A stretch of DNA of 64,000 nucleotides from Ravibacter arvi (GTDB lineage: Bacteria; Bacteroidota; Bacteroidia; Cytophagales; Spirosomataceae), in NCBI RefSeq assembly GCF_039540405.1, contig NZ_BAABEY010000036.1, positions 496,001 to 560,000 on the forward strand, given 5' to 3'. Position 1 is the stretch's first letter. Each line of letters opens with the position of its first letter. A program made the translations under genes and the position numbers. Below the pieces are notes generated by a model. The model did not search any database. It worked only from the letters and a program-made list of their open reading frames with translations, and was not told the DNA's origin. Shown piece by piece: positions 45,181-53,606 of the stretch.

Positions 45181-45261
45181 TGTGAGGTACCCGAATACAT
45201 ACGGATCGCTTACCGGTCTCCGGGCGCGTACCTCACACCTCAACGCTCAAAACTTTTATAC
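45181..45261. repeat. short TGTGAGGTAC inverted repeat ending in ACTTTTATACA
   Basis: TGTGAGGTAC (45181-45190) pairs perfectly with GTACCTCACA (45228-45237). CTCAAAACTTTTATACA follows, ending at 45261, and the ATG of the next gene begins two bases later. It belongs to the family also seen at 3094 and 43580. Confidence 0.7.
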
Positions 45262-45263
45262 AA

Positions 45264-45773
45264 ATGAAGAACATCCTGTGCAGTTTTGGAATTATGGCCT
45301 TAATGTTTCTTACTTCCTGTCTGAAAGAAGATATCATAGAGACACCGGGAGTGAAAGAGGTTAAAATTTATATGACTGACAAAGCCGGTAAAGATTCACT
45401 TGTGACCGAGGTCCCCAGTGGGAAGCCCGTTAAAATCGTCGTAGGAACCGATGCCGATATGTGTTCCGTATGGCCGGGCGGCATACGTGAAATTATGAAG
45501 AAGAAGGTGAGTACAGATGGCGGCGTTACCTTTCCGGACTCAATTGATATGTTTAATAACCCGGTCCTGGTTAAAAGTGATCTTTATTCCGACTACGGGT
45601 TAGTAGGTGCCCGCGGGTTGAAAACAGCATTGTCGGCAGAAGGGTGGTACTGTTCTTATACCTATCCCAAGCCGGGGAGTTTCGACCTGGTAGTTGTGGT
45701 CACCAATCATGGGTACGACAGCTACAACTTCAAGCCGGCAGTTGTGCCGATAGGCAAAATAGACGTTCGGTAG
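45264..45773 (+). CDS. small lipoprotein of unknown function at the end of a SusCD operon
   Basis: The 169-residue product is a lipoprotein (lipobox FLTSC near residue 19) with a predicted all-beta, PKD/Ig-like body (VKIVVGTDADMCSVWPGG, then GSFDLVVVVTNHGYDSYNF). Position after SusD matches the place of accessory surface lipoproteins (SusE/SusF-like) that help capture glycans, but no family is firmly recognised. Its start lies directly behind a repeat element. A strong terminator follows, closing the operon. Confidence 0.75.
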   Translation: MKNILCSFGIMALMFLTSCLKEDIIETPGVKEVKIYMTDKAGKDSLVTEVPSGKPVKIVVGTDADMCSVWPGGIREIMKKKVSTDGGVTFPDSIDMFNNPVLVKSDLYSDYGLVGARGLKTALSAEGWYCSYTYPKPGSFDLVVVVTNHGYDSYNFKPAVVPIGKIDVR

Positions 45774-45805
45774 CCGCCCGCGAATGGTCGGGCACTGGCT
45801 GTTTG

Positions 45806-45845
45806 GTCCGGGAGAGAAGCTTGCTTTACTCCCGGACTATTTTTT
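45806..45845 (+). terminator. rho-independent terminator closing the third SusCD locus
   Basis: GTCCGGGAG (45806-45814) pairs perfectly with CTCCCGGAC (45829-45837), with an inner AAGC/GCTT, followed by TATTTTTTG. It lies between convergent genes and could serve the aldo/keto reductase on the other strand too. Confidence 0.8.
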
Positions 45846-45880
45846 GTGGCTTCAGGTACCCCTTTGTTTATGCGCGCGGG

Positions 45881-46882
45881 TCAGGCATCCGGATTTAGCC
45901 TGAGTTCATTCAGGTGTTCCGTAATGGAAGATACCTCGCTTTCCGAAAGTGAAAGCTCAATCGCTTTCGCATTGCTGATGGCCTGGGTGGCATTTCGGGC
46001 GCCGCATAGAAGTACGGTAATCCCGGGCTGGGCCAGCGTCCATCTGAGCACCAGCTGCGAAAGGCTCACCCCTTTTTCGTCCGCAATCGGCTGGATGGAG
46101 TCTAAAAAGCGTTGAATACGCGTAAGATTTTCGTCTTTGAAATAAAATAGCCCGGCCCGGTGATCTCCTGCTGCGAAAACATGCCCCGGGTGGATTTTAC
46201 CGGATAAAACCCCCCTTTCCATCGGGCTGTAAGCCAGAATGGATTTCCGGTTTTCAATACAGTAAGGCACAAGCTCTTTTTCAATCCCTCTCTTGATCAT
46301 GCTGTAAGGGACCTGGTCGGAAACCAGGTTGATGTGCTTTGCCGCCTCTTCCATTTGCGTGGCATCGTAATTACATACCCCGGCGTGGCGTACCTTACCT
46401 TGCCTGATGAGGTCCGAAACGGTATCCATGGTCTCCGCGATGGGCGTGCTGGTGTCGGGCCAGTGGATCTGGTAAAGGTCGATGTAGTCGGTTCCGAGCA
46501 GGCGGAGGCTATCTTCCACCTCCTTGATAATACCTTCCCGGCCCGCATATTTATGCATGTTGATGTCCTGCCCCTGGTTGTCCTTGCTTTTAAAGTGAAA
46601 TACCCCTTTGGTAGTATCCCAGCGAAGCCCATACTTGGTTAGAATCTGCACTTTATCCCTCGGCAACTCCCTGATCGCCTTGCCTACAATGCGCTCACTC
46701 GCTCCTTGTCCGTATGCGGGCGCGGTGTCAATACTGGTTACACCGTGGTCATAAGCTGCTCTGATAGCTTGAATGGCGTCTTTTTCTTCGTTTCCGCCCC
46801 ACATCCAGCCCCCGGCCGCCCAGGCGCCGAAAGTAATGGCCGATAGTTTCAGGTCTGAAGTGCCGATAGATGGATATTCCAT
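45881..46882 (-). CDS. aldo/keto reductase
   Basis: The 333-residue cytoplasmic TIM-barrel reductase uses NADPH to reduce carbonyls or sugars. The usual catalytic set is visible: aspartate and tyrosine in SIDTAPAYGQG near residue 55, lysine in ILTKYG near residue 85 and histidine in YQIHWPD near residue 140. The C-terminal cofactor region (TVLLCGARNATQ) fits the family. Length is normal. It is separate from the SusCD locus, since that converges on it across a terminator, and the upstream gene on its strand is more than 90 bases away. Confidence 0.9.
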   Translation of the reverse strand: MEYPSIGTSDLKLSAITFGAWAAGGWMWGGNEEKDAIQAIRAAYDHGVTSIDTAPAYGQGASERIVGKAIRELPRDKVQILTKYGLRWDTTKGVFHFKSKDNQGQDINMHKYAGREGIIKEVEDSLRLLGTDYIDLYQIHWPDTSTPIAETMDTVSDLIRQGKVRHAGVCNYDATQMEEAAKHINLVSDQVPYSMIKRGIEKELVPYCIENRKSILAYSPMERGVLSGKIHPGHVFAAGDHRAGLFYFKDENLTRIQRFLDSIQPIADEKGVSLSQLVLRWTLAQPGITVLLCGARNATQAISNAKAIELSLSESEVSSITEHLNELRLNPDA

Positions 46883-46974
46883 AAGTCTGGTGGTATATTA
46901 AGCGTTGAACCGGTAATCAAATACGCGAATATACCAATCAACGACTGGTAAACCCAATGTTTCCCGTAGCCGGG

Positions 46975-48810
46975 CTAGGCTATTTTCTGCAGTTCGGTAA
47001 GCTTGTGGTAGACCCCGGTCGGCTGATCGAGCAATTCATAGTGATTTCCCTGCTCAATAATCTCACCATTCTGAAGGACCACAATCTCATCGGCCTCCTT
47101 GATAGTGCTGAGACGGTGAGCGATCACCAGGGTGGTCCGGCCTTTCATCAGGTTATTGAGCGCGAGTTGAACCGACTTTTCTGACTCTGTATCCAGGGCG
47201 GAGGTTGCCTCGTCGAGAATCAGGATGGCAGGATCCTTGAAGACAGCCCGGGCTATGCTCAGCCGCTGGCGCTGTCCGCCGGATAACCTGATGCCTCTGT
47301 CGCCGATGATGGTGTCATAGCCGTTCTCAGTTTGCATGATGAACTCGTGCGCATTGGCAACTTTGGCGGCTTCTATCACTTTTTCACGGTCCGCATCCGG
47401 GTACCCGAGCGCGATATTGTTGAAGATGGTATCGTTAAACAGGATAATTTCCTGGGTAACAAAGCTCATATTCGACCGGAGCGATTCCATCTTGATTTTG
47501 TTGACATTAATGCCGTCGATCAGGATGTCGCCCGCGGTGGCTTCATAGAAGCGTGGGATCAGGTCGGCAATGGTTGATTTTCCAACCCCGGACGGGCCGA
47601 CCAGCGCGATGATTTTTCCTTTCGGGATACGGAGCGAGACATTTTTAAGGACAGGGCGGTCAGAGTATCCGAAAGAAACATTTACGAACTCTATCTGGGC
47701 TTCGAAAGATTTCATTTCTACCGCGTCAGGCGCGTCTTCAATTTCCACGGGTTTGTCGAGAATCTCGAGGATGCGCTCCCCGGAGGCTTGTCCGATCTGG
47801 ATGGTGGATAAAGCGGTGACAATCGCCTTGGCGGGCCTGAGAACCTGTGAAAAGATAGCGATGAACGCTATGAAGGAGCTAGCCTGCAGGCCGTTTGTCC
47901 CTTCGAGCACGAGTGAGCCGCCATAGATAATGATACAGGCTACCACGAAAACCCCGGAAGCCTCGGAAAAGGCCGGCGCCAGTTCCCGTCTTTTGAAGTT
48001 GGAGAGGCTGGCTTTCCTGTAGAAGTCGTTCTCCTCGCTAAAGCGGTTGATAAGGAAGTCGGTAGCATTGAACGACCGGATGATGCGCATGCCGAGAAGT
48101 GTTTCATCAATCATGGTGAGCAATCGACCGGCGGAAGCCTGCACTTCGCTGGCCTCCTTCTTAAGGCGCTTGGTGACGGCGGCTATCGATACCGCGGAAA
48201 GAGGAATTACAAACAACGTAAAAAGTGTCAGTTCAGGGCTGATTGCGAAGAGCGCTATAAAGTAACCGAGCATGACATAAGGCTCCTTGAAAATCACCTC
48301 CAGCGAGCTGGCAGCCGCGCCTTCAACGCCGTAAACATCATGATTAAGCCTTGAAATCAGGTCGCCTTTGTGCTCCTTGGTAAAATATCCGAGATGAAGG
48401 TGATTGATTTTACTGAACAGCGCTTCGCGCAATCGCTTCACCAGCAAGGTCCGCGCGTTGATCATACTTCTCTGCGCGAGATAACGGAAAAGGTTCGTCA
48501 GGATCACGGCCAGTACGATCATTGCGGCCAGGAAATAGAGCGCGTTTTTCGGGTTAGTCGACTTGAAACTATAAACCAGGTGGTAGAAGTAGTCTTTGAA
48601 ATAGGCGGCAGAAAGCTGGAAATCAGGCGCCTGAATGTACTTTTCATGCCCGGCCACCGAGTTGGGGTCGAACAGGAAGTTGAGAAGCGGAATGATTAGC
48701 GCGAATTGAAATACACTGAAAAAGACGCCCAGAATGGTGAACGTCACAAAGGGAACAATGAATTTTCGGAAAGGCTTCGCGTATTTTAGTAACCTCAGGT
48801 AAACTTTCAT
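46975..48810 (-). CDS. MsbA-like ABC exporter (fused permease and ATPase)
   Basis: The 611-residue half-transporter has six membrane spans (about residues 1-330) and an ATPase domain (about 370-605) with Walker A GPSGVGKST near residue 403, signature LSGGQRQRLSIARA near 507 and Walker B AILILDEATSALD near 528. It works as a homodimer in the inner membrane, flipping lipids, lipid-linked sugars or drugs. It lies 57 bases after a glycosyltransferase gene on the same strand, so export of a glycolipid or polysaccharide precursor is plausible. Confidence 0.92.
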   Translation of the reverse strand: MKVYLRLLKYAKPFRKFIVPFVTFTILGVFFSVFQFALIIPLLNFLFDPNSVAGHEKYIQAPDFQLSAAYFKDYFYHLVYSFKSTNPKNALYFLAAMIVLAVILTNLFRYLAQRSMINARTLLVKRLREALFSKINHLHLGYFTKEHKGDLISRLNHDVYGVEGAAASSLEVIFKEPYVMLGYFIALFAISPELTLFTLFVIPLSAVSIAAVTKRLKKEASEVQASAGRLLTMIDETLLGMRIIRSFNATDFLINRFSEENDFYRKASLSNFKRRELAPAFSEASGVFVVACIIIYGGSLVLEGTNGLQASSFIAFIAIFSQVLRPAKAIVTALSTIQIGQASGERILEILDKPVEIEDAPDAVEMKSFEAQIEFVNVSFGYSDRPVLKNVSLRIPKGKIIALVGPSGVGKSTIADLIPRFYEATAGDILIDGINVNKIKMESLRSNMSFVTQEIILFNDTIFNNIALGYPDADREKVIEAAKVANAHEFIMQTENGYDTIIGDRGIRLSGGQRQRLSIARAVFKDPAILILDEATSALDTESEKSVQLALNNLMKGRTTLVIAHRLSTIKEADEIVVLQNGEIIEQGNHYELLDQPTGVYHKLTELQKIA

Positions 48811-48867
48811 ATGGGTTCGTCCTGCATACCATGCAAGGACTTTATGTTAATGACAAAGAGCCGACTT

Positions 48868-49923
48868 CTACAGAGAACGATAAACCTCTATATATTGTTT
48901 TGCGGCCTTGTGCCAGCAGAACGAATTTGCTCTTTCAATAATAGCATCCTCCATGTTTTTGGAGCTGTATTCCTGCATTCCGTTTTCAAAAACGTTCTGC
49001 ATGTGGGTTTCCGTAAAGTCGGAGAAGTAAAAAGCTGCATTGCTGCCGATTTCGGGAAGCGAGGTCCGGTCTGAAAGGAAAACCGGCTTGCCTACCGACA
49101 TCGCTTCCGCTACGGGCAGGCCGAAGCCCTCAGCGATAGAGGGAAAAGCGAAGGCATAGCAGTTGCGGTAATACCAGGATTTCTCGGACTCGTTGATGCT
49201 GCCGAGCAGGCGGAGGTTGTCTTCTACCCTCAACCTCCTGGCAAGCGACCAGATGTCATTAAGATAGCTCCTGTCCTGTGTCACCCCTGCAATAAGCAAT
49301 TCCAGGTGGCGGTTAAATTTGAGCAACGGCAGCAGCACGTGAAAGTTTTTCTTACGGCAGATGGCGCCCAGCGAAAATAGGAACGGTTTCTTGGGGTGGT
49401 ACGAGCGGCTGTCCAATTGCGGGTTACTCAGGTGGTTGTTCCCGTTATGAATCATATAGACCGGTTTGTCGCCCACTCGGCAGTGGTTGAGCACATCTTT
49501 CTTGCAGAATTCCGAAATGCAAATGATAGCGTCGCTCCTGTCTATGTTGTCCTGGAGATGGTTGAGGTGTTTTTTTGTTTTCCTCGGATTTTTTTCCTCG
49601 TAAAGGAAATTTAAATCGTGGATAGTCAACACCACTTTAATTCTTTTATTACGTCTTGGGAGGTAATTCGAGCTCTGGTAAGTAGCGTGCCACACGTCAT
49701 ACCCATCCAGGGCGGGCATCCAGAATTTTTGCATTGAATTCTGCATAATTCTGTTTTGACGGCTCCATAAATTCGCGTTTTTATTGGGAGAAAAGAAGGT
49801 TAATTTCTCCTTTTCTCCGTCAATATTTTCAACAAGATGATTGCCGAGCTGATAGCAGAAATGATACAGGCCTGAATGCTCATATTTCATTCTTTCGCAA
49901 TCAAATATGATATTTTTTAGCAT
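48868..49923 (-). CDS. GT4-type glycosyltransferase (copy A)
   Basis: The 351-residue cytoplasmic or membrane-associated enzyme has the GT-B fold. The sugar-nucleotide-binding domain shows the typical FAFPSIAEGFGLPVAEAMSV GKPV region (written here in two parts), with the EX7E-type glutamates, and the preceding segment ICRKKNFHVLLPLL. It begins FDCERMKYEHSGLYHFCYQL, which is clearly related to the start of the gene at 50326, so the two are inverted paralogues. It probably adds a hexose to a surface glycan and is co-transcribed with the ABC exporter. Confidence 0.88.
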   Translation of the reverse strand: MLKNIIFDCERMKYEHSGLYHFCYQLGNHLVENIDGEKEKLTFFSPNKNANLWSRQNRIMQNSMQKFWMPALDGYDVWHATYQSSNYLPRRNKRIKVVLTIHDLNFLYEEKNPRKTKKHLNHLQDNIDRSDAIICISEFCKKDVLNHCRVGDKPVYMIHNGNNHLSNPQLDSRSYHPKKPFLFSLGAICRKKNFHVLLPLLKFNRHLELLIAGVTQDRSYLNDIWSLARRLRVEDNLRLLGSINESEKSWYYRNCYAFAFPSIAEGFGLPVAEAMSVGKPVFLSDRTSLPEIGSNAAFYFSDFTETHMQNVFENGMQEYSSKNMEDAIIERANSFCWHKAAKQYIEVYRSL

Positions 49924-50325
49924 ATGTTATGAACTAAAAATTCACATAAAAATACCGTTCAAAACCCATGATAAGGCTTTTGAAAACATAAGAATTTCTA
50001 TGAGGGTGTCCGGGTGAGTAATAGGTGTATTGTTACCGGATTATCCGGTGCTCCCGATTTTTTGTAGGTGGCTATTACTTCCCTTTTGTTAAACTCTCCG
50101 GCTTTCGGTTCATGGCTGGGAACCCCATGCAGAGTTAAATAAGCTTTTGAACGTTTTCAAGAATAAATAGTTTTTTGTGTTTTTCTGTGGTTGTTATAAA
50201 ATCTGGGTATTTGCCGTACTTAATGGTAAGAGTTGTTCGTTGTGTAAATGGTTGTAATAAAATTTAAAAAAATAATGTGCCGTATGAGTCCGTAGATATG
50301 AAACGTAAACTGAAACTCCTAAATT
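49924..50325. other. 402-base divergent intergenic region between paralogous glycosyltransferases
   Basis: This A/T-rich stretch must hold promoters for both outward-facing genes. I see no perfect TTTG/TAnnTTTG pair. ACCGGATTATCCGGT at 50037-50051 is a near-palindrome that could be a binding site. A 31-codon frame at 50298 runs into the second glycosyltransferase gene in another frame and is probably chance. No gene was found. Confidence 0.5.
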
Positions 50326-51396
50326 ATGTCATCCGTTATTTTAGATTGCGATTTGATGAGATTTCCCAATTCCGGGCTATTTCATTATTGTAAGAATCTG
50401 GGTGAGAACATTGTAGCTGACAGCACTGACGGGCTTGACGCCCCATTAACCATGTATGTTCCTTCGACTGCAGCCACTGCCTTCGAAAGGAGTTCTATAC
50501 GCACTATTGTCGAAACTGCCTGGCACAAGGTATGGAAGCCTTTTCTACTGGATTGCAGGGTGTGGCACGCACCTTTTCAATCCGGTCGGATGGTGCCTAA
50601 CCGTAAGCTTTTCAGGCATATCAGCACCGTATTGACCATACATGACCTGAACGCACTGCATGAAGACAAGCCGGAGGAAGAGCAGCTCCGCAGCGTCAGG
50701 CATGTCCAGAAAATGATTGACCAAAGCGACGTTGTCGTATGTATCTCAGAGTTTACCAGGAAGGATGTGGAAACGCATTGTAACCTGGGCCGGACCAGGC
50801 TGAAAGTGATTCCCAACGGGATTAACCCGCTCGCAGCCCCCAGGGCATCCGTATTGACCTATAAGCCCGAGCGGCCTTTTTTGTTTGGAATCGGGTATGT
50901 GAACCGCAAAAAGAATTTTCACACGCTTGTAGAGCTCCTGCACCGGCTCGAAGGCTGGGAAGTAGTAATTTCCGGCCGACTGGATGAGCCTGAATATATC
51001 GCTTCTATCCAGGAAGAGATTGAGCGGTTGGGACTGACGGACCGCTTTCATCTTACAGGGCCGGTGAGCGAAGAAGAAAAGAGCTGGTACCTGCACCATT
51101 GTACCGCATTCGTACACCCTTCACTTGCCGAAGGCTTCGGGCTGCCCGTGCTGGAAGCAATGTCCGCCGGGAAGCCGGTTTTCCTTTCTGACAAAACCTC
51201 GCTTCCTGAAATAGGTGGCGACGCGGCTTTCTATTTTCGGAATTTCAAACCCGATTATATGGCTGAAGTTCTTCATGACGGGTTGGAGAAATTCAACACG
51301 AATCAAATGGAATCTGTAGTGAAAAGTCATGCCAATAGTTTTAGTTGGGGAAGAACGGCAGATGCCTATGCCAGAATTTACAAATCTCTGCTTTGA
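50326..51396 (+). CDS. GT4-type glycosyltransferase (copy B)
   Basis: The 356-residue GT-B enzyme matches copy A over its length: LDCDLMRFPNSGLFHYCKNL at the start, VLTIHDLNALHEDK near residue 100, GYVNRKKNFHTLVELL near 190 and AFVHPSLAEGFGLPVLEAMS near 262, which includes the donor-binding glutamates. The two genes point away from each other across a 402-base gap, so they arose by inverted duplication or were brought together. It is followed by two methyltransferase genes, fitting synthesis of a methylated surface glycan. Confidence 0.88.
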   Translation: MSSVILDCDLMRFPNSGLFHYCKNLGENIVADSTDGLDAPLTMYVPSTAATAFERSSIRTIVETAWHKVWKPFLLDCRVWHAPFQSGRMVPNRKLFRHISTVLTIHDLNALHEDKPEEEQLRSVRHVQKMIDQSDVVVCISEFTRKDVETHCNLGRTRLKVIPNGINPLAAPRASVLTYKPERPFLFGIGYVNRKKNFHTLVELLHRLEGWEVVISGRLDEPEYIASIQEEIERLGLTDRFHLTGPVSEEEKSWYLHHCTAFVHPSLAEGFGLPVLEAMSAGKPVFLSDKTSLPEIGGDAAFYFRNFKPDYMAEVLHDGLEKFNTNQMESVVKSHANSFSWGRTADAYARIYKSLL

Positions 51397-51569
51397 TTTT
51401 CGGGATACCGGCCAATTACTTAAAAGCCGCGAATTGTTTTCTGCGGTTGTATGTTGTGCGCGGCATTTCAAATAATTTTTGTCATCATCTTTCAAACGGT
51501 TATAGGATCCCGGGGATCATTACAGGGTCTTATTACTTTACATATACTGCTAAACACCAAATTGATCAA

Positions 51570-52460
51570 ATGGAAGTTGTCAAACCGAACGTCGAAAGTT
51601 GGAATGCCGCACAATTAAAGGATTCCGGCAGAAGAAATTCCGAACTATGCAAGACGGCCCACTTTAAACTGGATTGGTATAAAAAATGGTGCGACGCCAT
51701 CAGGGAAACACCCCGGTTGCATCGCAAGCAATGGGAGTATGTTTACATTTTGCAGGCACTTCACGAACGCGGATGTCTGCGCGAAGGAAAGCGCGGTCTC
51801 GGCTTTGCAGTCGGTACAGAGCCGCTGCCTTCGGTAATGGTGGGGCACGGCTGTACAGTAATGGCGACCGACCTGGACTATGAAAGGGGGGAGTCGCTGG
51901 GATGGGATTCCGGCGATCAGCTGTGCAAGGGCTTAAATTCTCTCAATGAGCGAAAGATCGTGCCGGATGAAGTTTTCGGACAGAAAGCCGACTACCGCGC
52001 AGTCGATATGAATGCCATCCCTCAAGACCTGACCGGCTATGATTTTAACTGGTCCAGCTGTTCCTTCGAGCACCTCGGTTCGATTAAGAAGGGCTTGAAG
52101 TTCTTAAAAGCCCAGCTGGATACCCTGAAACCAGGAGGATGGGCAGTTCATACGACAGAGTACAATGTGTCGTCCGAATTTGATACCACTACAGAGCATC
52201 CCAACACGGTTATTTTCCGCCGGAGCGACCTTGAGGAATTTGCAGACTGGGCTGAACGAGAGGGACATTATGTTGAAAAATTAGATTTTTCACTTGGTAC
52301 TTATCCTACTGACTTTTCGGTAGATTTGCCTCCCTACGTCTCAGAGCCGCACGTGAAATTGCTTTTGCATGGATATGTGGTTACTTCTATCGGGCTTATC
52401 ATCAGAAAAGGAGACGCGGGTAAAAAGAAAACCTTTTGGTCTCGCTTGACCGGTACCTAA
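51570..52460 (+). CDS. SAM-dependent methyltransferase (class I)
   Basis: About 296 residues from the ATG at 51570. The open frame extends upstream to 51345, but that part overlaps the glycosyltransferase gene and reads as noise. The Rossmann-like methyltransferase core shows GLGFAVGTEPLPSVMV (motif I region), ATDLDYE with the acidic residue expected to hold the ribose, and DFNWSSCSFEHLGS followed by TLKPGGWAVHTTEY (motifs IV-VI). Close relatives occur in polysaccharide gene clusters. The acceptor, probably a sugar hydroxyl, is not known. Confidence 0.82.
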   Translation: MEVVKPNVESWNAAQLKDSGRRNSELCKTAHFKLDWYKKWCDAIRETPRLHRKQWEYVYILQALHERGCLREGKRGLGFAVGTEPLPSVMVGHGCTVMATDLDYERGESLGWDSGDQLCKGLNSLNERKIVPDEVFGQKADYRAVDMNAIPQDLTGYDFNWSSCSFEHLGSIKKGLKFLKAQLDTLKPGGWAVHTTEYNVSSEFDTTTEHPNTVIFRRSDLEEFADWAEREGHYVEKLDFSLGTYPTDFSVDLPPYVSEPHVKLLLHGYVVTSIGLIIRKGDAGKKKTFWSRLTGT

Positions 52461-52553
52461 GACTTCAGGTCTGTGTTTGCATTTTGGAAAATCAAGGGGC
52501 GGCAGTTGCGATCGCCCGAAGCAGGCCGGCAGGTTCGGCACAAACCAATCCTT

Positions 52554-53420
52554 ATGAATCCATTATTGGACCTATCAGATATTAATCGGCTGACCAGCTA
52601 CGAATTTGAGTCGGTCTGTCGTGGCTTTTCCAGTTTTGCCAGGCTGGAAGGGCGCACGGGGCTGACAAGAGTGCTTACCAAGTATAAAATTTTTGTAGAT
52701 ATCAACGACATCAGCCTGGTCCCCCATTTGGTGATGGACGGGTTCTGGGAGACGCCGGTCACACAGTGCCTTGCGCGCCTGGTCCGGCCGGGGGACACCT
52801 GTATCGATGTCGGTGCTCATCTCGGGTATTTTTCGGTGCTGATGTCGGCGCTAGCCGGCGGGTCCGGGAAGACCCTGGCTATTGAACCCAATCCCCGCAT
52901 TGCAAGTTTGCTGAAAAGGACTTCCGAAATTAATCATCCCGGCTTCCGGGTTTGGGAGGGAGCGCTGAGTAATCTTTCCGGTCGCACCGAGATCCACATC
53001 CCGAGGCTGCATACCGGGGATTCCAGCCTGCTGGTGCGGAAAGAGGCAGGGGAGGAGGGCTTTATCCGTGAAGAAGTGGCGGTGGATACACTCGACCGGC
53101 TTTTGCCTGCTTTCGGATTAGGCCAGGTCGATGTGATGAAAATCGATGCTGAAGGAGCGGAACCGCTGATTTTTAAAGGGATGCCCGAAACATTGTCGGC
53201 AAATCCCGACCTTAAAATCGTGATGGAGTTTAGTCCCGGGTTATACCACGACGCGCGGGAATTTTCACGGATACTCTCGGAAAGGTTCGATGCCTATACA
53301 ATTGAATCAGGGTTCCGTTTCGTACCGTTTCACATAACCGAGTTCCTGGAGAGCAATGAGGCAGGGACTCACACAGATCTTTTGCTATTGGCAAAAGGAG
53401 CCCAGATGCCTGATGATTAG
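52554..53420 (+). CDS. FkbM family methyltransferase
   Basis: About 288 residues from the ATG at 52554; a GTG at 52473 in the same frame would add 27 residues and is the alternative start. The SAM-binding motif I is DTCIDVGAHLGYFSVLMS, followed by the acidic LAIEPNPR, and VDVMKIDAEGAEPLIFKG is the hallmark block of the FkbM family, which O-methylates sugars or polyketides. Gene order with two glycosyltransferases and another methyltransferase suggests a sugar O-methylation step on a surface polysaccharide. Confidence 0.87.
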   Translation: MNPLLDLSDINRLTSYEFESVCRGFSSFARLEGRTGLTRVLTKYKIFVDINDISLVPHLVMDGFWETPVTQCLARLVRPGDTCIDVGAHLGYFSVLMSALAGGSGKTLAIEPNPRIASLLKRTSEINHPGFRVWEGALSNLSGRTEIHIPRLHTGDSSLLVRKEAGEEGFIREEVAVDTLDRLLPAFGLGQVDVMKIDAEGAEPLIFKGMPETLSANPDLKIVMEFSPGLYHDAREFSRILSERFDAYTIESGFRFVPFHITEFLESNEAGTHTDLLLLAKGAQMPDD

Positions 53421-53482
53421 GCCGGTTACGCGTTTGCGGATCTGCGACCGGTTGCAGGTTGCCTAAAAAAACAAGGGCGGAT

Positions 53483-53513
53483 GTTGTCGGTAATATTGTT
53501 TTTCTTACCTTTG
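53483..53513 (+). promoter_or_regulatory. Bacteroidota-type promoter of rpsA
   Basis: TACCTTTG at 53506-53513 matches the -7 consensus exactly. GTTG at 53483-53486, 19 bases upstream, is a weaker -33 box. Transcription would start near 53519, giving a leader of about 88 bases. Confidence 0.6.
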
Positions 53514-53556
53514 CAGTCCTTTAAAAGGGGAAATAGCATTGTTAAACAAAATTCAG

Positions 53557-53593
53557 GTCGGGTGACCGCCGGTCTGATGTAAGGAGGTCCTTA
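53557..53593 (+). promoter_or_regulatory. rpsA leader with strong Shine-Dalgarno inside alternative stems
   Basis: TAAGGAGGT at 53580-53588 is a full-strength Shine-Dalgarno, unusual in this phylum, but it stands 18 bases before the ATG. It is embedded in TAAGGA/TCCTTA (53580-53585 with 53588-53593). Upstream, GGTC, GACC and GGTC (53557, 53563, 53571) can pair in two ways. The arrangement could let S1 or the ribosome control its own synthesis; this is inference. Confidence 0.4.
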
Positions 53594-53606
53594 GAAGAAC
53601 TAATTT

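Noticed and set aside
50298..50393. 31-codon frame before the second glycosyltransferase
   Set aside because: It overlaps the glycosyltransferase start in another frame and has an unremarkable basic sequence; most likely chance.
51345..51569. Extended N-terminus of the methyltransferase
   Set aside because: This part overlaps the end of the glycosyltransferase gene and shows no domain; the ATG at 51570 fits the family length better.
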